Origin: Caballeronia sp. LZ062
GTDB lineage: Bacteria; Pseudomonadota; Gammaproteobacteria; Burkholderiales; Burkholderiaceae
Reading direction: 5' to 3'
Length of the DNA stretch: 64,000 bases
Assembly: GCF_031450785.1 (NCBI RefSeq)
Contig: NZ_JARTWB010000002.1
Span: 248,001-312,000 of the forward strand
Part shown: positions 8,770-17,886 of the stretch, piece by piece
Numbering within the stretch: position 1 is the first letter of the stretch
Layout of the letters: every line of letters begins with the position of its first letter
Program-made: the position numbers and the translations under genes
The notes under the pieces: model-generated
Told to the model about the DNA's origin: nothing
Database searches by the model: none
Seen by the model: the letters and a program-made list of their open reading frames with translations, nothing else

Positions 8770-9150
8770 TCAGTTGAACATGTCGCGGTCCTTGCGGAAC
8801 TGGTCGAGCGTGTCGTCGAACAGGTGTGGCGCATCGCGCAATTTGCCGCGCGCGCGCAGACCACAGCCGATGGCGATCACCGCATACAGCAGCGTGATGC
8901 CGGCGAGCGCCTCCAGACGATACGTATCCCAAAAGAAAATGGCGATCAACACCGTCAGCGAGATCAGCGCCATCATGGCAAGCAGCATGGCCGCAAGCCC
9001 AAGGAAGAGCACGCCGATCAGCCTGACCTTTTCTTCCTGCAACTCGATGCCGATCAGCTCCAGCCGGGTTTCGAAGATGGCGAAGGCGGAACTCACAATT
9101 CGGCGCAAGGGTCCTGGGGAGGAATCGCGCGGTAGCCGTTCTGTCGTCAT
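8770..9150 (-). CDS. YqjE-like membrane protein (phage holin family, Phage_holin_3_6)
   Basis: This 126-aa protein has a short polar N-terminus, an amphipathic helix (FAIFETRLELIGIELQEEKVRL), then two membrane helices (about 48-75 and 81-103). This is the layout of the YqjE/Phage_holin_3_6 family. Despite the family name, these are chromosomal inner-membrane proteins that usually sit beside DUF883 proteins and are not known lysis proteins. The ATG at 9150 was chosen; upstream codons in frame give a basic extension unlike the family. Confidence 0.82.
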   Translation of the reverse strand: MTTERLPRDSSPGPLRRIVSSAFAIFETRLELIGIELQEEKVRLIGVLFLGLAAMLLAMMALISLTVLIAIFFWDTYRLEALAGITLLYAVIAIGCGLRARGKLRDAPHLFDDTLDQFRKDRDMFN

Positions 9151-9324
9151 GGTTTGGGTGCGAGAGCGCGTTGAGTACCGCTTAATGATCCCGGCCGATG
9201 CACGAAGCATGGGCCGGCGCGAAGTTCGAGCCGCGCGCCCGGCGAAAGCGCCCGCGGTTCGATCTGATTCGATCCCAAAGGACCGCGTCCGTTACCGGTT
9301 TAGCAAGCCCCGGGCCATTGCGTC

Positions 9325-9356
9325 GAAAAAAGCGCTGCCCGCGTCGGCGGGCAGCG
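9325..9356 (-). terminator. Rho-independent terminator-like hairpin after the DUF883 gene
   Basis: GCTGCCCG (9334-9341) pairs with CGGGCAGC (9348-9355) and is followed, on the minus strand, by a run of T. It lies just past the DUF883 stop and before the YqjE-like gene, so it may attenuate the operon. Confidence 0.7.
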
Positions 9357-9364
9357 GCCAACGT

Positions 9365-9667
9365 CTACTTACGGTTGATGAGCAGACCGATGACCATGCC
9401 GATGCCCGCCGCGATTCCGATGGACGCCCACGGATGCTCGTGAACGTAATCGTCGGTGGCGCGCGCTGCTTTCCGACCGCGTTCCACCACGACGACTTGC
9501 GCGTCGGCGGCTTTTTCCTTGGCTTGTTTCAGGCGCGACATGGCGCTTTCGCGCAACTCGGAAGCGCGCTCGCCCGTGGCGGCAGCGGCTTGCTTGAGCA
9601 GGTCTTCGGCGTCAGCGAGAACGGTTTTGATATCCGACATGAATCGCTCCTTATTGGTATCTGACAT
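9365..9667 (-). CDS. DUF883 family protein (YqjD/ElaB-like, membrane-anchored)
   Basis: This 100-aa protein has a helical N-terminal region rich in Ala, Glu, Lys and Gln, then DDYVHEHPWASIGIAAGIG, then a single C-terminal membrane helix and the final NRK. E. coli YqjD and ElaB share this layout; they are C-tail anchored in the inner membrane and bind ribosomes in stationary phase. ATG codons at 9667 and 9640 both have an AGGAG-like site. I chose 9667 because its N-terminus aligns in length with YqjD/ElaB. It heads the operon with the YqjE-like and DUF3318 genes, although a terminator-like hairpin follows it. Confidence 0.84.
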   Translation of the reverse strand: MSDTNKERFMSDIKTVLADAEDLLKQAAAATGERASELRESAMSRLKQAKEKAADAQVVVVERGRKAARATDDYVHEHPWASIGIAAGIGMVIGLLINRK

Positions 9668-9865
9668 TGAAAGCTCCATCGGTGAGGCTAGGGGCATCGT
9701 AACCAAAGATGCCATCGCTGACGAGGAGGCTTTACTGCAGCGGCTCGGCGACGCAGATTCCGTTCCAGTCGCTCAAAGCCCTCGCGCTTCAGGAATGGAG
9801 ACGATCTGGCCCGTAAAAGTTTCAGCGGCCCATCGAAAGTTACAAAAGGGCTGCGGGCATTGCCG

Positions 9866-9897
9866 AAAAAAAAGCCGGTCGTGACAGGACCGGCTTC
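9866..9897 (-). terminator. Rho-independent terminator of gcdH
   Basis: AAGCCGGTC (9872-9880) pairs with GACCGGCTT (9888-9896). On the minus strand the stem is followed by eight T residues. It is 20-50 bp past the gcdH stop. Confidence 0.85.
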
Positions 9898-9918
9898 TCT
9901 TGATGTACGGCATGCGCT

Positions 9919-11109
9919 TCAGAAAAAAGCCTGAATGCCTGTTTGCGCACGCCCGAGAATCAGCGCGTGGATGTCGTGCGTGCCTTCGTATGTGTTCACC
10001 ACTTCGAGATTGACGAGGTGCCGCGCCACGCCGAATTCATCTGAGATGCCGTTGCCGCCCAGCATGTCGCGCGCGAGCCGGGCGATGTCCAGCGCCTTGC
10101 CGCACGAATTGCGCTTCATGATCGACGTGATTTCGACGGCCGCCGTCCCTTCGTCTTTCATGCGGCCGAGACGCAGCACGCCTTGCAGCCCGAGCGTGAT
10201 CTCGGTCTGCATGTCGGCGAGCTTCTTCTGGATCAGCTGATTGGCGGCAAGCGGCCGACCGAATTGCTTGCGATCGAGCGTGTATTGCCGCGCCGTGTGC
10301 CAGCACGCCTCCGCCGCGCCGAGCGCGCCCCAGGAAATGCCATAACGCGCCGAATTGAGGCAGGCGAACGGCCCTTTGAGCCCGCGCACGTCCGGCAGCA
10401 GGTTTTCTTCCGGCACGAAGACTTCGTCCATCACGATCTCGCCGGTGATGGAGGCGCGCAGGCCGACCTTGCCGTGAATCGCGGGCGCGGTGAGGCCCTT
10501 CCAGCCTTTCTCCAGAATGAAGCCGCGAATCTCATCGCGGCCATTCTCTTCCAGCTTCGCCCATACGACGAAGACGTCCGCTATCGGCGAGTTGGAGATC
10601 CACATCTTCGCGCCCGACAGCGAATAGCCGTCTTGCACTTTCTTCGCGCGCGTCGTCATGCTGGCTGGGTCGGAGCCTGCGTTCGGCTCGGTCAGGCCAA
10701 AGCAGCCGATCCACTCGCCGCGCGCCAGCTTCGGCAGATACTTTTCCTTCTGTGCCGCGCTGCCGAAAGCGTGAATCGGCACCATGACGAGCGACGATTG
10801 CACCGACATCATCGACCGGTAGCCGGAGTCCACGCGCTCGACTTCGCGCGCGATCAACCCGTAGCTCACGTAGTTGAGCCCCGGTCCGCCGTATTGCTCG
10901 GGAATGGTCGGGCCGAGCAGACCGAGTTCGCCCATCTCGCGAAAAATGGCCGGGTCGGTCTTTTCCTCGCGAAACGCCTGCATGACGCGCGGCTGCAGCT
11001 TGTCCTGCGCGTAGGCGCGCGCCGCGTCGCGCACCATGCGTTCTTCTTCGGTCAATTGCTGATCCAGCAGCAGCGGATCTTCCCAGTTGAAGCGGGCGGC
11101 GTCGGCCAT
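9919..11109 (-). CDS. gcdH: Glutaryl-CoA dehydrogenase
   Basis: GcdH is an FAD enzyme that oxidises and decarboxylates glutaryl-CoA to crotonyl-CoA in lysine/tryptophan-type degradation. The 396 aa match GcdH in length. The segment [15 protein letters not shown] binds FAD/substrate, [16 protein letters not shown] is typical of the family, and [19 protein letters not shown] near the C-terminus holds the catalytic Glu. The ATG at 11109 has a GAGGAG site. The IclR gene diverges 100 bp upstream and probably regulates it. The kynurenine genes lie close by. Confidence 0.94.
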   Translation of the reverse strand: MADAARFNWEDPLLLDQQLTEEERMVRDAARAYAQDKLQPRVMQAFREEKTDPAIFREMGELGLLGPTIPEQYGGPGLNYVSYGLIAREVERVDSGYRSMMSVQSSLVMVPIHAFGSAAQKEKYLPKLARGEWIGCFGLTEPNAGSDPASMTTRAKKVQDGYSLSGAKMWISNSPIADVFVVWAKLEENGRDEIRGFILEKGWKGLTAPAIHGKVGLRASITGEIVMDEVFVPEENLLPDVRGLKGPFACLNSARYGISWGALGAAEACWHTARQYTLDRKQFGRPLAANQLIQKKLADMQTEITLGLQGVLRLGRMKDEGTAAVEITSIMKRNSCGKALDIARLARDMLGGNGISDEFGVARHLVNLEVVNTYEGTHDIHALILGRAQTGIQAFF

Positions 11110-11189
11110 CGCGTTCTCCTCATGTCGTGGAAGCGCCATCCGCGGCGCTTGACGTTGGTTCCGCTGTGCGAAACAATGTTCTGAAAATG

Positions 11190-11200
11190 AACTGTCAGTT
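11190..11200. promoter_or_regulatory. Candidate IclR-family operator between gcdH and the iclR gene
   Basis: AACTGTCAGTT is a perfect palindrome (AACTG-T-CAGTT) in the 100-bp divergent intergenic region, 10 bp before the regulator start. It is the best candidate site for the adjacent regulator. Confidence 0.4.
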
Positions 11201-11209
11201 TAGCATTCG

Positions 11210-11998
11210 ATGCAAGACGATTCCAACACATCCGCTGCTGAGAAAGCGCCGCCCGAAGCGATCGACGAGCGGCGGTTCGTCGTCGCGCTCGCTCGCGGTC
11301 TCGATATGTTGCGCGCGTTTCGCCCCGGCGACACGCTGCTCGGCAACCGCGATTTCGTGGAGCGAACCGGCTTGCCGAAAGCGACCGTCAATCGCCTCGC
11401 CTACACGCTCGCGACGCTCGGCTATCTGCGCTTCGACGAAGCCGCCGGCAAGTACGCGCTCGACACCGGCGTGCTGTCGCTGGGCTTCGCGCTGCTCTCG
11501 GGCGCAGACACGCTCGAACTCGCGCGGCCGCACATGCGCGCCCTCGCGCGGGAAATCGGCGCGGCGGTGTCGCTCGGCTGCCGCGACGGGCTGGACATGA
11601 TCTATCTGGAAACCATCCGCAGCGAAACCGCGCTGACGCTCGGGCTTGCGCCCGGCTCCCGCCTTTCGATGCTCACGAGTTCCATGGGCCGCGCGTATCT
11701 CGCGGTTCAGGACGCGGCAACGCGGGCGGCGCTATTGGAAGAGTTGGGGAAGGCCGAAGGCGCGGCGCGCGTGGAAGCGGCCGAGCGCGCCATCGAGGAT
11801 TACGCCCGCGATGGCTGCTGCTACTCGTTTCGCGAATGGCACGACGACGTCAACGCGATCGCCGCGCCGTTTCGCGACGAACGCAATGGCCGCTGGCTCG
11901 TGTTGAGCAGCAGCGGCCCGGCGTCGTCGATGGACGAAGCGTATTTCCGCGAAACCATCGGCCCGAAACTGCGGGCGCTGGCCGTGCGGCTCGCGTGA
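11210..11998 (+). CDS. IclR family transcriptional regulator
   Basis: This is a 262-aa regulator. A winged helix-turn-helix lies at about residues 25-85 (TGLPKATVNRLAYTLATLGYL), and the C-terminal IclR effector domain holds the usual small-molecule pocket. It is divergent from gcdH, so it most likely controls glutaryl-CoA metabolism; the effector cannot be read from sequence. The start has no clear Shine-Dalgarno site. It converges with kynA, whose stop lies 11 bp beyond this stop. Confidence 0.88.
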   Translation: MQDDSNTSAAEKAPPEAIDERRFVVALARGLDMLRAFRPGDTLLGNRDFVERTGLPKATVNRLAYTLATLGYLRFDEAAGKYALDTGVLSLGFALLSGADTLELARPHMRALAREIGAAVSLGCRDGLDMIYLETIRSETALTLGLAPGSRLSMLTSSMGRAYLAVQDAATRAALLEELGKAEGAARVEAAERAIEDYARDGCCYSFREWHDDVNAIAAPFRDERNGRWLVLSSSGPASSMDEAYFRETIGPKLRALAVRLA

Positions 11999-12009
11999 AC
12001 GGTGAGCGC

Positions 12010-12885
12010 TCAGAGCAGTGTGCGGACGTGCCAAAGCTCGGGGAACAGCACGACATCGAGCATCTTGCGCAGATAAGACGCGCCCGCCGTGCCGCCCGTG
12101 CCCTGCTTGAAGCCGATGATCCGCTCGACCGTCGTCACGTGCCGGAACCGCCACTGGCGGAACGCGTCTTCCAGATCGACGAGTTCTTCCGCCATTTCAT
12201 ACAGTTCCCAATGCTTCGAAGGCTCGCGATACACCGCGAGCCACGCGGCTTCGACGGACGCATCGTGCGCGGTCGGCTGCGTCCAGTCGCGTTCGAGGCG
12301 CGCGGGATCGATGTCGAAGCCGCGCCGCGCGAGCAGGCGAATCACTTCGTCATAGAAAGAGGGCGCTTCGAGCGTCGCGCGCACCTGTTCGAGAATGTCC
12401 GGCCGATGCGCGTGGGGCTTGAGAATCTGCGCGTTCTTGTTGCCGAGCATGAACTCGATCTGCCGATACTGATGAGACTGAAACCCCGACGACGCCCCCA
12501 GATACGGCCGCATCGCGGTGTACTCGGAGGGCGTCATCGTGGCGAGCACGTTCCACGCTTGCACGAGCTGCTCGAAGATACGCGACACGCGCGCGAGCAT
12601 CTTGAACGCGGGCGGCAACTCGTCGCGATGCACGGCCCCGAGCGCCGCGCGCAGTTCGTAGAGCGCGAGCTTCATCCATAGCTCGCTCGTCTGATGCTGC
12701 ACGATGAAGAGCATCTCGTTGTGATCCGGCGAAAGCGGATGCTGCGCCGTGAGGATCGAATCGAGGCCGAGATAGTCGCCGTAGCTCATCGAATCCGAGA
12801 AATCGAGCCGCGCGTCGTGCCAGCCTTCCTTCTCTTGCGCCGCCGCCGTACCGTGGCCGAACGGGCAACCTTGGGTGTCGCTCAT
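12010..12885 (-). CDS. kynA: Tryptophan 2,3-dioxygenase
   Basis: KynA is a haem enzyme that converts L-tryptophan to N-formylkynurenine. The 291-aa length is normal for bacterial TDO. Substrate and haem-site segments are present: [21 protein letters not shown] has the active-site His and Arg/Glu neighbourhood, [19 protein letters not shown] is strongly conserved, and [11 protein letters not shown] lies near the C-terminus. It is the third gene of the kynB-kynU-kynA operon, 10 bp after kynU. Confidence 0.97.
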   Translation of the reverse strand: MSDTQGCPFGHGTAAAQEKEGWHDARLDFSDSMSYGDYLGLDSILTAQHPLSPDHNEMLFIVQHQTSELWMKLALYELRAALGAVHRDELPPAFKMLARVSRIFEQLVQAWNVLATMTPSEYTAMRPYLGASSGFQSHQYRQIEFMLGNKNAQILKPHAHRPDILEQVRATLEAPSFYDEVIRLLARRGFDIDPARLERDWTQPTAHDASVEAAWLAVYREPSKHWELYEMAEELVDLEDAFRQWRFRHVTTVERIIGFKQGTGGTAGASYLRKMLDVVLFPELWHVRTLL

Positions 12886-12895
12886 GATGTGGTCC

Positions 12896-14158
12896 TCACG
12901 TCACCGACGCGCGTTCGGCGAACTCCGGCGCGCGCCAGCTTTCGGTCGCGAGCACGTCGCGCAGCACGTCGACGGCGTCCCACACATCGACGAAACGCGT
13001 ATAAAGCGGCGTGAATCCGAAGCGCAGAATGCCCGGCTCGCGATAGTCGCCGATCACGCCGCGCGCGATCAGCGCCTGCATCACTTCGTAGCCGTGCGGA
13101 TGCGCGAAGCTCACCTGCGAGCCGCGTTGCGCGTGCTCGCGCGGCGTCGCGAGCGAGAGCGGAAATTCGCTGCACCGCGCTTCGACCAGCGCGATAAACG
13201 CATCGCCGAGCGCCAGTGACTTGCGCCGCAGCGCCTGCATGTCGGTTTGCAGGAACACGTCGAGTCCGCATTCGACGAGCGCCATCGAAACGATCGGCTG
13301 CGTGCCGCAGAGAAAGCGGCCGATGCCGTCGTCCGGGCGATACACCGGGTCCATCTCGAACGGTTTTTTGTGGCTCCACCAGCCGGAGAGCGGCTGCGAG
13401 AACGTGTTCTGGTGACGCTTCGGCACCCAGACGAACGCGGGCGAACCCGGCCCGCCGTTCAGATACTTGTACGTGCAGCCGACCGCGTAGTCCGCGCCAA
13501 CGCCGTTGAGATCCACTGGCACCGCGCCCGCCGAATGCGCGAGGTCCCACACCGCGAGCGCGCCCGCGCGATGAATCGTCTTGGTCAGCGCGGCCATGTC
13601 GTGCATGGCGCCGGTGCGGTAGTTGACGTGCGTGATCATCGCGACGGCCGTGTTTTCGTCGATGGCGGCGGCCAGCTCGGCGGCATCGTCGACGAGGCGC
13701 AGTTCATAGCCGCGATCCAGTTGATCGATCAAACCCTGCGCGATGTAGAGATCGCTCGGGAAGTTCGAACGTTCGGAGACGATTACGCGGCGCTTCGGAT
13801 CGCGCTCGTTCGCCAGTTTCAGCGCGGCGGAGAGGACCTTGAAGAGATTCGCGGAGATCGTGTCCGTCACGACGACCTCGTCCTCGCCCGCGCCGATCAA
13901 CGAACTGAGCTTGTTGCCGAGGCGCTTGGGCAACGCGAACCAGCCTGCGGTGTTCCAGCTTCGGATCAAGCCTTCGCCCCATTCCCCCGCGATCACGCTC
14001 GCGGCGCGCGCGGCGGCGGCTTTCGGCGGCACGCCGAGCGAATTGCCGTCGAGATAAATGACACCGTCTGCGAGCGCGAACTGATCGCGCAGGCGGGCGA
14101 GCGGGTCGTCGCGGTCGGTTGCGGCGGCATCGTCACGAGATTTCATCGAAAAGTCCAT
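12896..14158 (-). CDS. kynU: Kynureninase
   Basis: KynU is a PLP enzyme that splits kynurenine into anthranilate and alanine. The protein has 420 aa. The PLP-binding Lys is in [16 protein letters not shown] at about residue 240, and the N-terminal [14 protein letters not shown] motif is typical of the family. With KynB and KynA it completes the three-step route from tryptophan to anthranilate. The gene lies 15 bp after kynB. Confidence 0.97.
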   Translation of the reverse strand: MDFSMKSRDDAAATDRDDPLARLRDQFALADGVIYLDGNSLGVPPKAAAARAASVIAGEWGEGLIRSWNTAGWFALPKRLGNKLSSLIGAGEDEVVVTDTISANLFKVLSAALKLANERDPKRRVIVSERSNFPSDLYIAQGLIDQLDRGYELRLVDDAAELAAAIDENTAVAMITHVNYRTGAMHDMAALTKTIHRAGALAVWDLAHSAGAVPVDLNGVGADYAVGCTYKYLNGGPGSPAFVWVPKRHQNTFSQPLSGWWSHKKPFEMDPVYRPDDGIGRFLCGTQPIVSMALVECGLDVFLQTDMQALRRKSLALGDAFIALVEARCSEFPLSLATPREHAQRGSQVSFAHPHGYEVMQALIARGVIGDYREPGILRFGFTPLYTRFVDVWDAVDVLRDVLATESWRAPEFAERASVT

Positions 14159-14173
14159 TTATTCGGGGAGCAT

Positions 14174-14800
14174 TCAGGGAAGCGGGCGCAGGACGGCGCG
14201 CACGGGACTGGCGTCGAGCGTCGAAAATTTGAGCGGCAGCGCGATCAGTTCGTAATCGCCGGGCGCGACGGCATCGAGCACGAGGCCTTCGAGGATCGCC
14301 ATGCCGTGGGCGCGAATGCGCCGGTGCGCGTCCATCGTTTTCGATTCCTGCGGATCGAGCGAAGGCGTGTCGATGCCGACGAGCTTCACGCCCTTGGCCG
14401 CCATCGAGTCGATGGCTTCCGGCGCGACGGCGCAAAACGCGCTGTCCCATGCGGTAAGCGGCGCGCGGTCATACGTGCGGATCAGAATGCGCGGCGGCGC
14501 GTCGTCGAGATGCGCGGCGATCATTTCCGGCGTCACGAGAGGCGCAGCGCCGATGCAATGCACGACCCGGCACGCGCCGATGTACGTTTCCAGCGCGACT
14601 TCGCCGATGGCCGCGCCGTGTTGGTCGTAGTGCAGCGGGGCATCGGCATGTGCGCCGGTATGCGGTGAAAGGGTGAGACGCGCGACGTTCACCGGCGAGC
14701 CCGCTTCCATCCGCCAGACGCGCTCGATGCCGACAGGCGTGTCGCCCGGCCAGACCGGCGTCGTGGCGGCGATCGGCGGCGAGATGTCGATAAGCGTCAT
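14174..14800 (-). CDS. kynB: Kynurenine formamidase (arylformamidase, cyclase-like family)
   Basis: KynB hydrolyses N-formylkynurenine to kynurenine. The 208-aa protein has the metal-binding signature [12 protein letters not shown] (His-x3-His-x-Asp-x-Pro) near residues 47-58 and the N-terminal [16 protein letters not shown] motif of bacterial KynB. It heads the kynBUA operon and is divergent from the Lrp-type regulator, whose product probably activates it in response to kynurenine. Confidence 0.96.
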   Translation of the reverse strand: MTLIDISPPIAATTPVWPGDTPVGIERVWRMEAGSPVNVARLTLSPHTGAHADAPLHYDQHGAAIGEVALETYIGACRVVHCIGAAPLVTPEMIAAHLDDAPPRILIRTYDRAPLTAWDSAFCAVAPEAIDSMAAKGVKLVGIDTPSLDPQESKTMDAHRRIRAHGMAILEGLVLDAVAPGDYELIALPLKFSTLDASPVRAVLRPLP

Positions 14801-14931
14801 GGCGGCCTAGCAGAGAGCGGGGAGATGCGTCAAATCATAGCCGCGATATCTCGAAAAGTGATTGCAAAATAACCACCCAAAAGGATTGTGGCTAGAACAT
14901 AATTCGATGAAACGGGCTAGGAGACTCAAAA

Positions 14932-15429
14932 GTGACCGGATTCACGCTCGATGCAACGGATTGCCGAATTCTGGCGGTGCTGCAGGAAGATGGACGGATC
15001 AGCAACCTGGACCTCGCGGAGCGCATTTCGCTGTCGCCTTCCGCGTGCTTGCGGCGCATGCGCCTGCTGGAAGAGGAGGGCGTGATCGCGAGTTATCGCG
15101 CGTGTCTGGACCGCGAACGGCTGGGAATCGAACTCGAGGCGTTCGTGCACGTCTCCATGCGCAACGATCAGGAGAACTGGCACGAGAAGTTCGCGGCGGC
15201 GGTGCGCGAGTGGCCGGAAGTGGTCGGCGCGTTCGTCGTGACCGGCGACACGCATTACGTGCTGCGCGTGCTCGCGCACAATCTCAAGCACTACTCCGAT
15301 TTCATTCTGACGAAGCTCTATAAGGCGCCGGGCGTGATCGACATTCGCTCGAATATCGTGCTGCAAACCATGAAGGACGACGCGGGCGTGCCCGTGGCGC
15401 TCATCGAGCAGCCGGCGCGCGGCGCGTGA
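14932..15429 (+). CDS. kynR: Lrp/AsnC family regulator of the kynurenine operon (KynR-like)
   Basis: This 165-aa protein has an N-terminal AsnC-type helix-turn-helix (about residues 20-45, NLDLAERISLSPSACLRRM) and a C-terminal RAM ligand-binding domain. In Pseudomonas the equivalent KynR sits divergent from kynBUA and activates it with kynurenine; the same arrangement is seen here. The start is GTG at 14932 with GGAG eight bases upstream. The 131-bp intergenic region is AT-rich and probably holds the operator, but I could not define one. Confidence 0.87.
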   Translation: MTGFTLDATDCRILAVLQEDGRISNLDLAERISLSPSACLRRMRLLEEEGVIASYRACLDRERLGIELEAFVHVSMRNDQENWHEKFAAAVREWPEVVGAFVVTGDTHYVLRVLAHNLKHYSDFILTKLYKAPGVIDIRSNIVLQTMKDDAGVPVALIEQPARGA

Positions 15430-15436
15430 GCAGGCG

Positions 15437-15949
15437 TTACTCGATCGGCCCGAGCGAGTGGAAGCCGCCCGCCTGAAACACGAGCGGCGCAACTTCGGAC
15501 GCGTCTTCGCGCACGCCGCAGCGTTCTACTTCGCCGACGAAGATCACGTGGTCGCCTTCGTCGTAGCGGCTGCGGTTATGGCATTCGAACCAGGCGAGCG
15601 CGCCGTCGAGCACGGGCATGCCGCTGTCGCCCGCCGCGTGCGATACGCCCGCGAAGCGGTCGCCCTTGACCGTCGCGAAGCGCCGGCACAGGTCCAGTTG
15701 CGAAGCGGCCAGCACGTTAATGACGTAGTGACTGTTCGCGCGAAACACCGGCATGGACGCCGAGCGTGTCGCGAGACTCCACAGCACGAGCGGCGGATCC
15801 AGCGAAACCGAATTGAACGAACTCGCGGTGATGCCGATCAACTGGCCGGAGTCCGTGCGCGTGGTGATGACGGTGACGCCCGTCGCGAACTGGCCGAGCG
15901 CGGCGCGAAACGCGGTGGGATCGAAGTTCGGAGTTCTGGCGCGTGTCAT
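15437..15949 (-). CDS. Flavin reductase family protein
   Basis: This 170-aa FMN-binding split-barrel protein has the family segments ALGQFATGVTVITTR and GITASSFNSVSLDPPLVLWSL. Such proteins reduce FMN/FAD with NAD(P)H and usually supply reduced flavin to a two-component monooxygenase. No monooxygenase lies next to it, so the partner is unknown. It converges with kynR, with seven bases between the stops. Confidence 0.88.
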   Translation of the reverse strand: MTRARTPNFDPTAFRAALGQFATGVTVITTRTDSGQLIGITASSFNSVSLDPPLVLWSLATRSASMPVFRANSHYVINVLAASQLDLCRRFATVKGDRFAGVSHAAGDSGMPVLDGALAWFECHNRSRYDEGDHVIFVGEVERCGVREDASEVAPLVFQAGGFHSLGPIE

Positions 15950-16232
15950 CGGGCAAGTGGGCGGTCGAATAGGTCTTGTGGCGCCGAACAGGCCGAGTGT
16001 CGTGCTGAGTGTCGTGCTCGAGTCGGACGAACCGTATTTGAAGCCATGTAAAAGCTGGAGAATTCACTCGATTCTAGCGGAATCGGCTGCTTCGAGCCGC
16101 CATAAGCCAGCACGGGCAATGTGGGCAACGCCGCTTTGTAAAAGCCGGTAAGCTCGGCGACATTGAATAAGCGGCTTCGCGCAGCAATATGGATGGTCCG
16201 CGGCGTGGCCGCTGCACTTGAGAGGAGCAGGC

Positions 16233-16784
16233 ATGAACCAGCAAGCGAGACTCGAAACCGCGACGCTCGGCGGCGGTTGTTTCTGGTGCACCGAAGCCGT
16301 CTTTCTGGCGGTCGAGGGGGTGAAGGCGGTCGAATCCGGCTATGCGGGCGGCCAGGTAACGAACCCGTCGTACGAGCAGGTCTGCGACGGCGACACCGGG
16401 CACGCGGAAGTCGTGAAGGTCGTGTTCGATCCGGAAGTCATCGGCTATCGTGAGATTCTGGAGATATTCTTCGCGACGCACGATCCGACGCAACTCAACC
16501 GCCAAGGCAACGACGTCGGCACGCAGTATCGCTCGGCGGTGTTCACGCATTCGGACGAGCAGCGCAGGATCGCGCAGGAAGTGATCGAGGAACTGCAGCG
16601 CGAAGACGTCTACGGAGGCAGGATCGTGACCGAGGTCACACCGCTTCGAGACGACTATTATCCGGCCGAGGCGTACCACCAGAACTTCTTCGCCCAGCAT
16701 CCGAATCAGGGTTATTGCGCGGCGGTCGTCGGTCCGAAGGTCGCGAAGTTTCGCAAGAAGTTCGCGCACCGCCTCAAGGCGTGA
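16233..16784 (+). CDS. msrA: Peptide methionine sulfoxide reductase MsrA
   Basis: MsrA reduces methionine-S-sulfoxide in proteins. The catalytic GGCFWCTEAVF motif is near residue 15, and the conserved GYAGG, GHAEVVKVVFDP and YHQNFF segments follow. The ATG at 16233 was chosen for the upstream AGAGGAG site and gives 183 aa. The 3' end overlaps the convergent DUF72 gene by 11 bp. Confidence 0.96.
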   Translation: MNQQARLETATLGGGCFWCTEAVFLAVEGVKAVESGYAGGQVTNPSYEQVCDGDTGHAEVVKVVFDPEVIGYREILEIFFATHDPTQLNRQGNDVGTQYRSAVFTHSDEQRRIAQEVIEELQREDVYGGRIVTEVTPLRDDYYPAEAYHQNFFAQHPNQGYCAAVVGPKVAKFRKKFAHRLKA

Positions 16785-17886
16785 CGGCGCGCGAGCCGGA
16801 CTGCGCGCGCTCGCAGTGTTCCGCGATACCGCGCGCCAGTTCGAAGCAGGTCAACGGGGCGGAGCCTTCCGCCTTGTTGTTCACTGCGATCACCACCGGC
16901 TGGCCGCCAAACGCGTAACGCGCGGCCAGTTCGGCCAGCGCCTCGCGCGTCTCGCGGTCTTCATCGACAATTCTGTCGAACGGCTCGTACTTGGCCTTCG
17001 CCTGCTCATAGCGAAAGCCGCTGTGCAGACTCCAGCGCACGACGAGCGGTCCCAGCTCTTCCTCGTCCAGCAGCGCCAGCGCCTTCGCCTGACGGCGCAC
17101 GTCGGGCATCCGCGCATGAACGCCGATGCAGTAGCGCACGTTCGCGTCCCGCAGCGCGCGGATGAAGCGCGGCGTCAGCATGACCGCGTCGCGCAATTCG
17201 ACCGCGTAGCAGGTCTCGCCTTCGAGCGGCGGCAACGCGGCGAGAAACGACGCGAGCCGCTCGACGAAGCGCGACGGCTCGACGATCATCGCGTCCGGCA
17301 GCGGCGGGAACTGGAACACGAGCGCGCCCGCTTTCGTCCCGAGGCCGGCTAAACACGGTGCGACGAACTCGTCGATGGCAATCTGCGCATTCAGGAAAGC
17401 GGGATTGTCGGCGTCGGGCGCGCCGCGATCGCCGCGAATGAACGCATCCGTGACCGAAGCGGGCGCCTTCACGATGAACCGGAAATGCGCCGGCACTTGC
17501 GACGCGTAGCGCGCGTACTGCGCGAGCGGCACCGGCCCGTAAAACGATTGGTCGATGGACACGCTGCGCAACAGCGGATGCGCGGCATAGGCGGCGAGGC
17601 CATTGCGAGAGAGCGTGTTGTTCGCATACGCGTCGCCGTAGACGATGCCTTGCCAGCCCGGAAACGACCACGTCGATGTGCCGAGATGCACGCTCGCGGG
17701 CAGTCGCTTCGCGATGACTTCGTGTTCGCGGTTCAACGGCGCGGGCGCTACGCCACGTGGCTTCGCAACAACCGCAGGCTCAGGCGCGCCGAACAGATCG
17801 CTTTGATCGTCGCCGCCCGTGCCCGCGTCGATGGCGGACGATGCCTGGCTCAGAGCGGCTTCTCGTAGATATACCGCCGCGACCAC
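16774..17886 (-). CDS. DUF72 domain-containing protein (YecE-like)
   Basis: This protein of up to 370 aa contains a DUF72 domain, a TIM-barrel-like fold of unknown biochemical function. Visible family segments are HLGTSTWSFPGWQGIVYGD (about residue 66) and the pocket residues in RFIVKAPASVTD. An extra N-terminal stretch of about 60 residues is low in conservation. The start is uncertain: GTG at 17886 gives a 37-bp overlap with cfa, and no ATG is available before the domain. The 3' end overlaps msrA. Confidence 0.82.
   Translation of the reverse strand: MVAAVYLREAALSQASSAIDAGTGGDDQSDLFGAPEPAVVAKPRGVAPAPLNREHEVIAKRLPASVHLGTSTWSFPGWQGIVYGDAYANNTLSRNGLAAYAAHPLLRSVSIDQSFYGPVPLAQYARYASQVPAHFRFIVKAPASVTDAFIRGDRGAPDADNPAFLNAQIAIDEFVAPCLAGLGTKAGALVFQFPPLPDAMIVEPSRFVERLASFLAALPPLEGETCYAVELRDAVMLTPRFIRALRDANVRYCIGVHARMPDVRRQAKALALLDEEELGPLVVRWSLHSGFRYEQAKAKYEPFDRIVDEDRETREALAELAARYAFGGQPVVIAVNNKAEGSAPLTCFELARGIAEHCERAQSGSRAVTP

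Noticed and set aside
8770..9150. The holin-family protein as a sign of a prophage.
   Set aside because: The family name is misleading; the neighbours are DUF883 and DUF3318 proteins, and no phage genes are present.
13247..14668. A long plus-strand open frame opposite kynU and kynB.
   Set aside because: It is antisense to two well-supported genes and has no domain signature.
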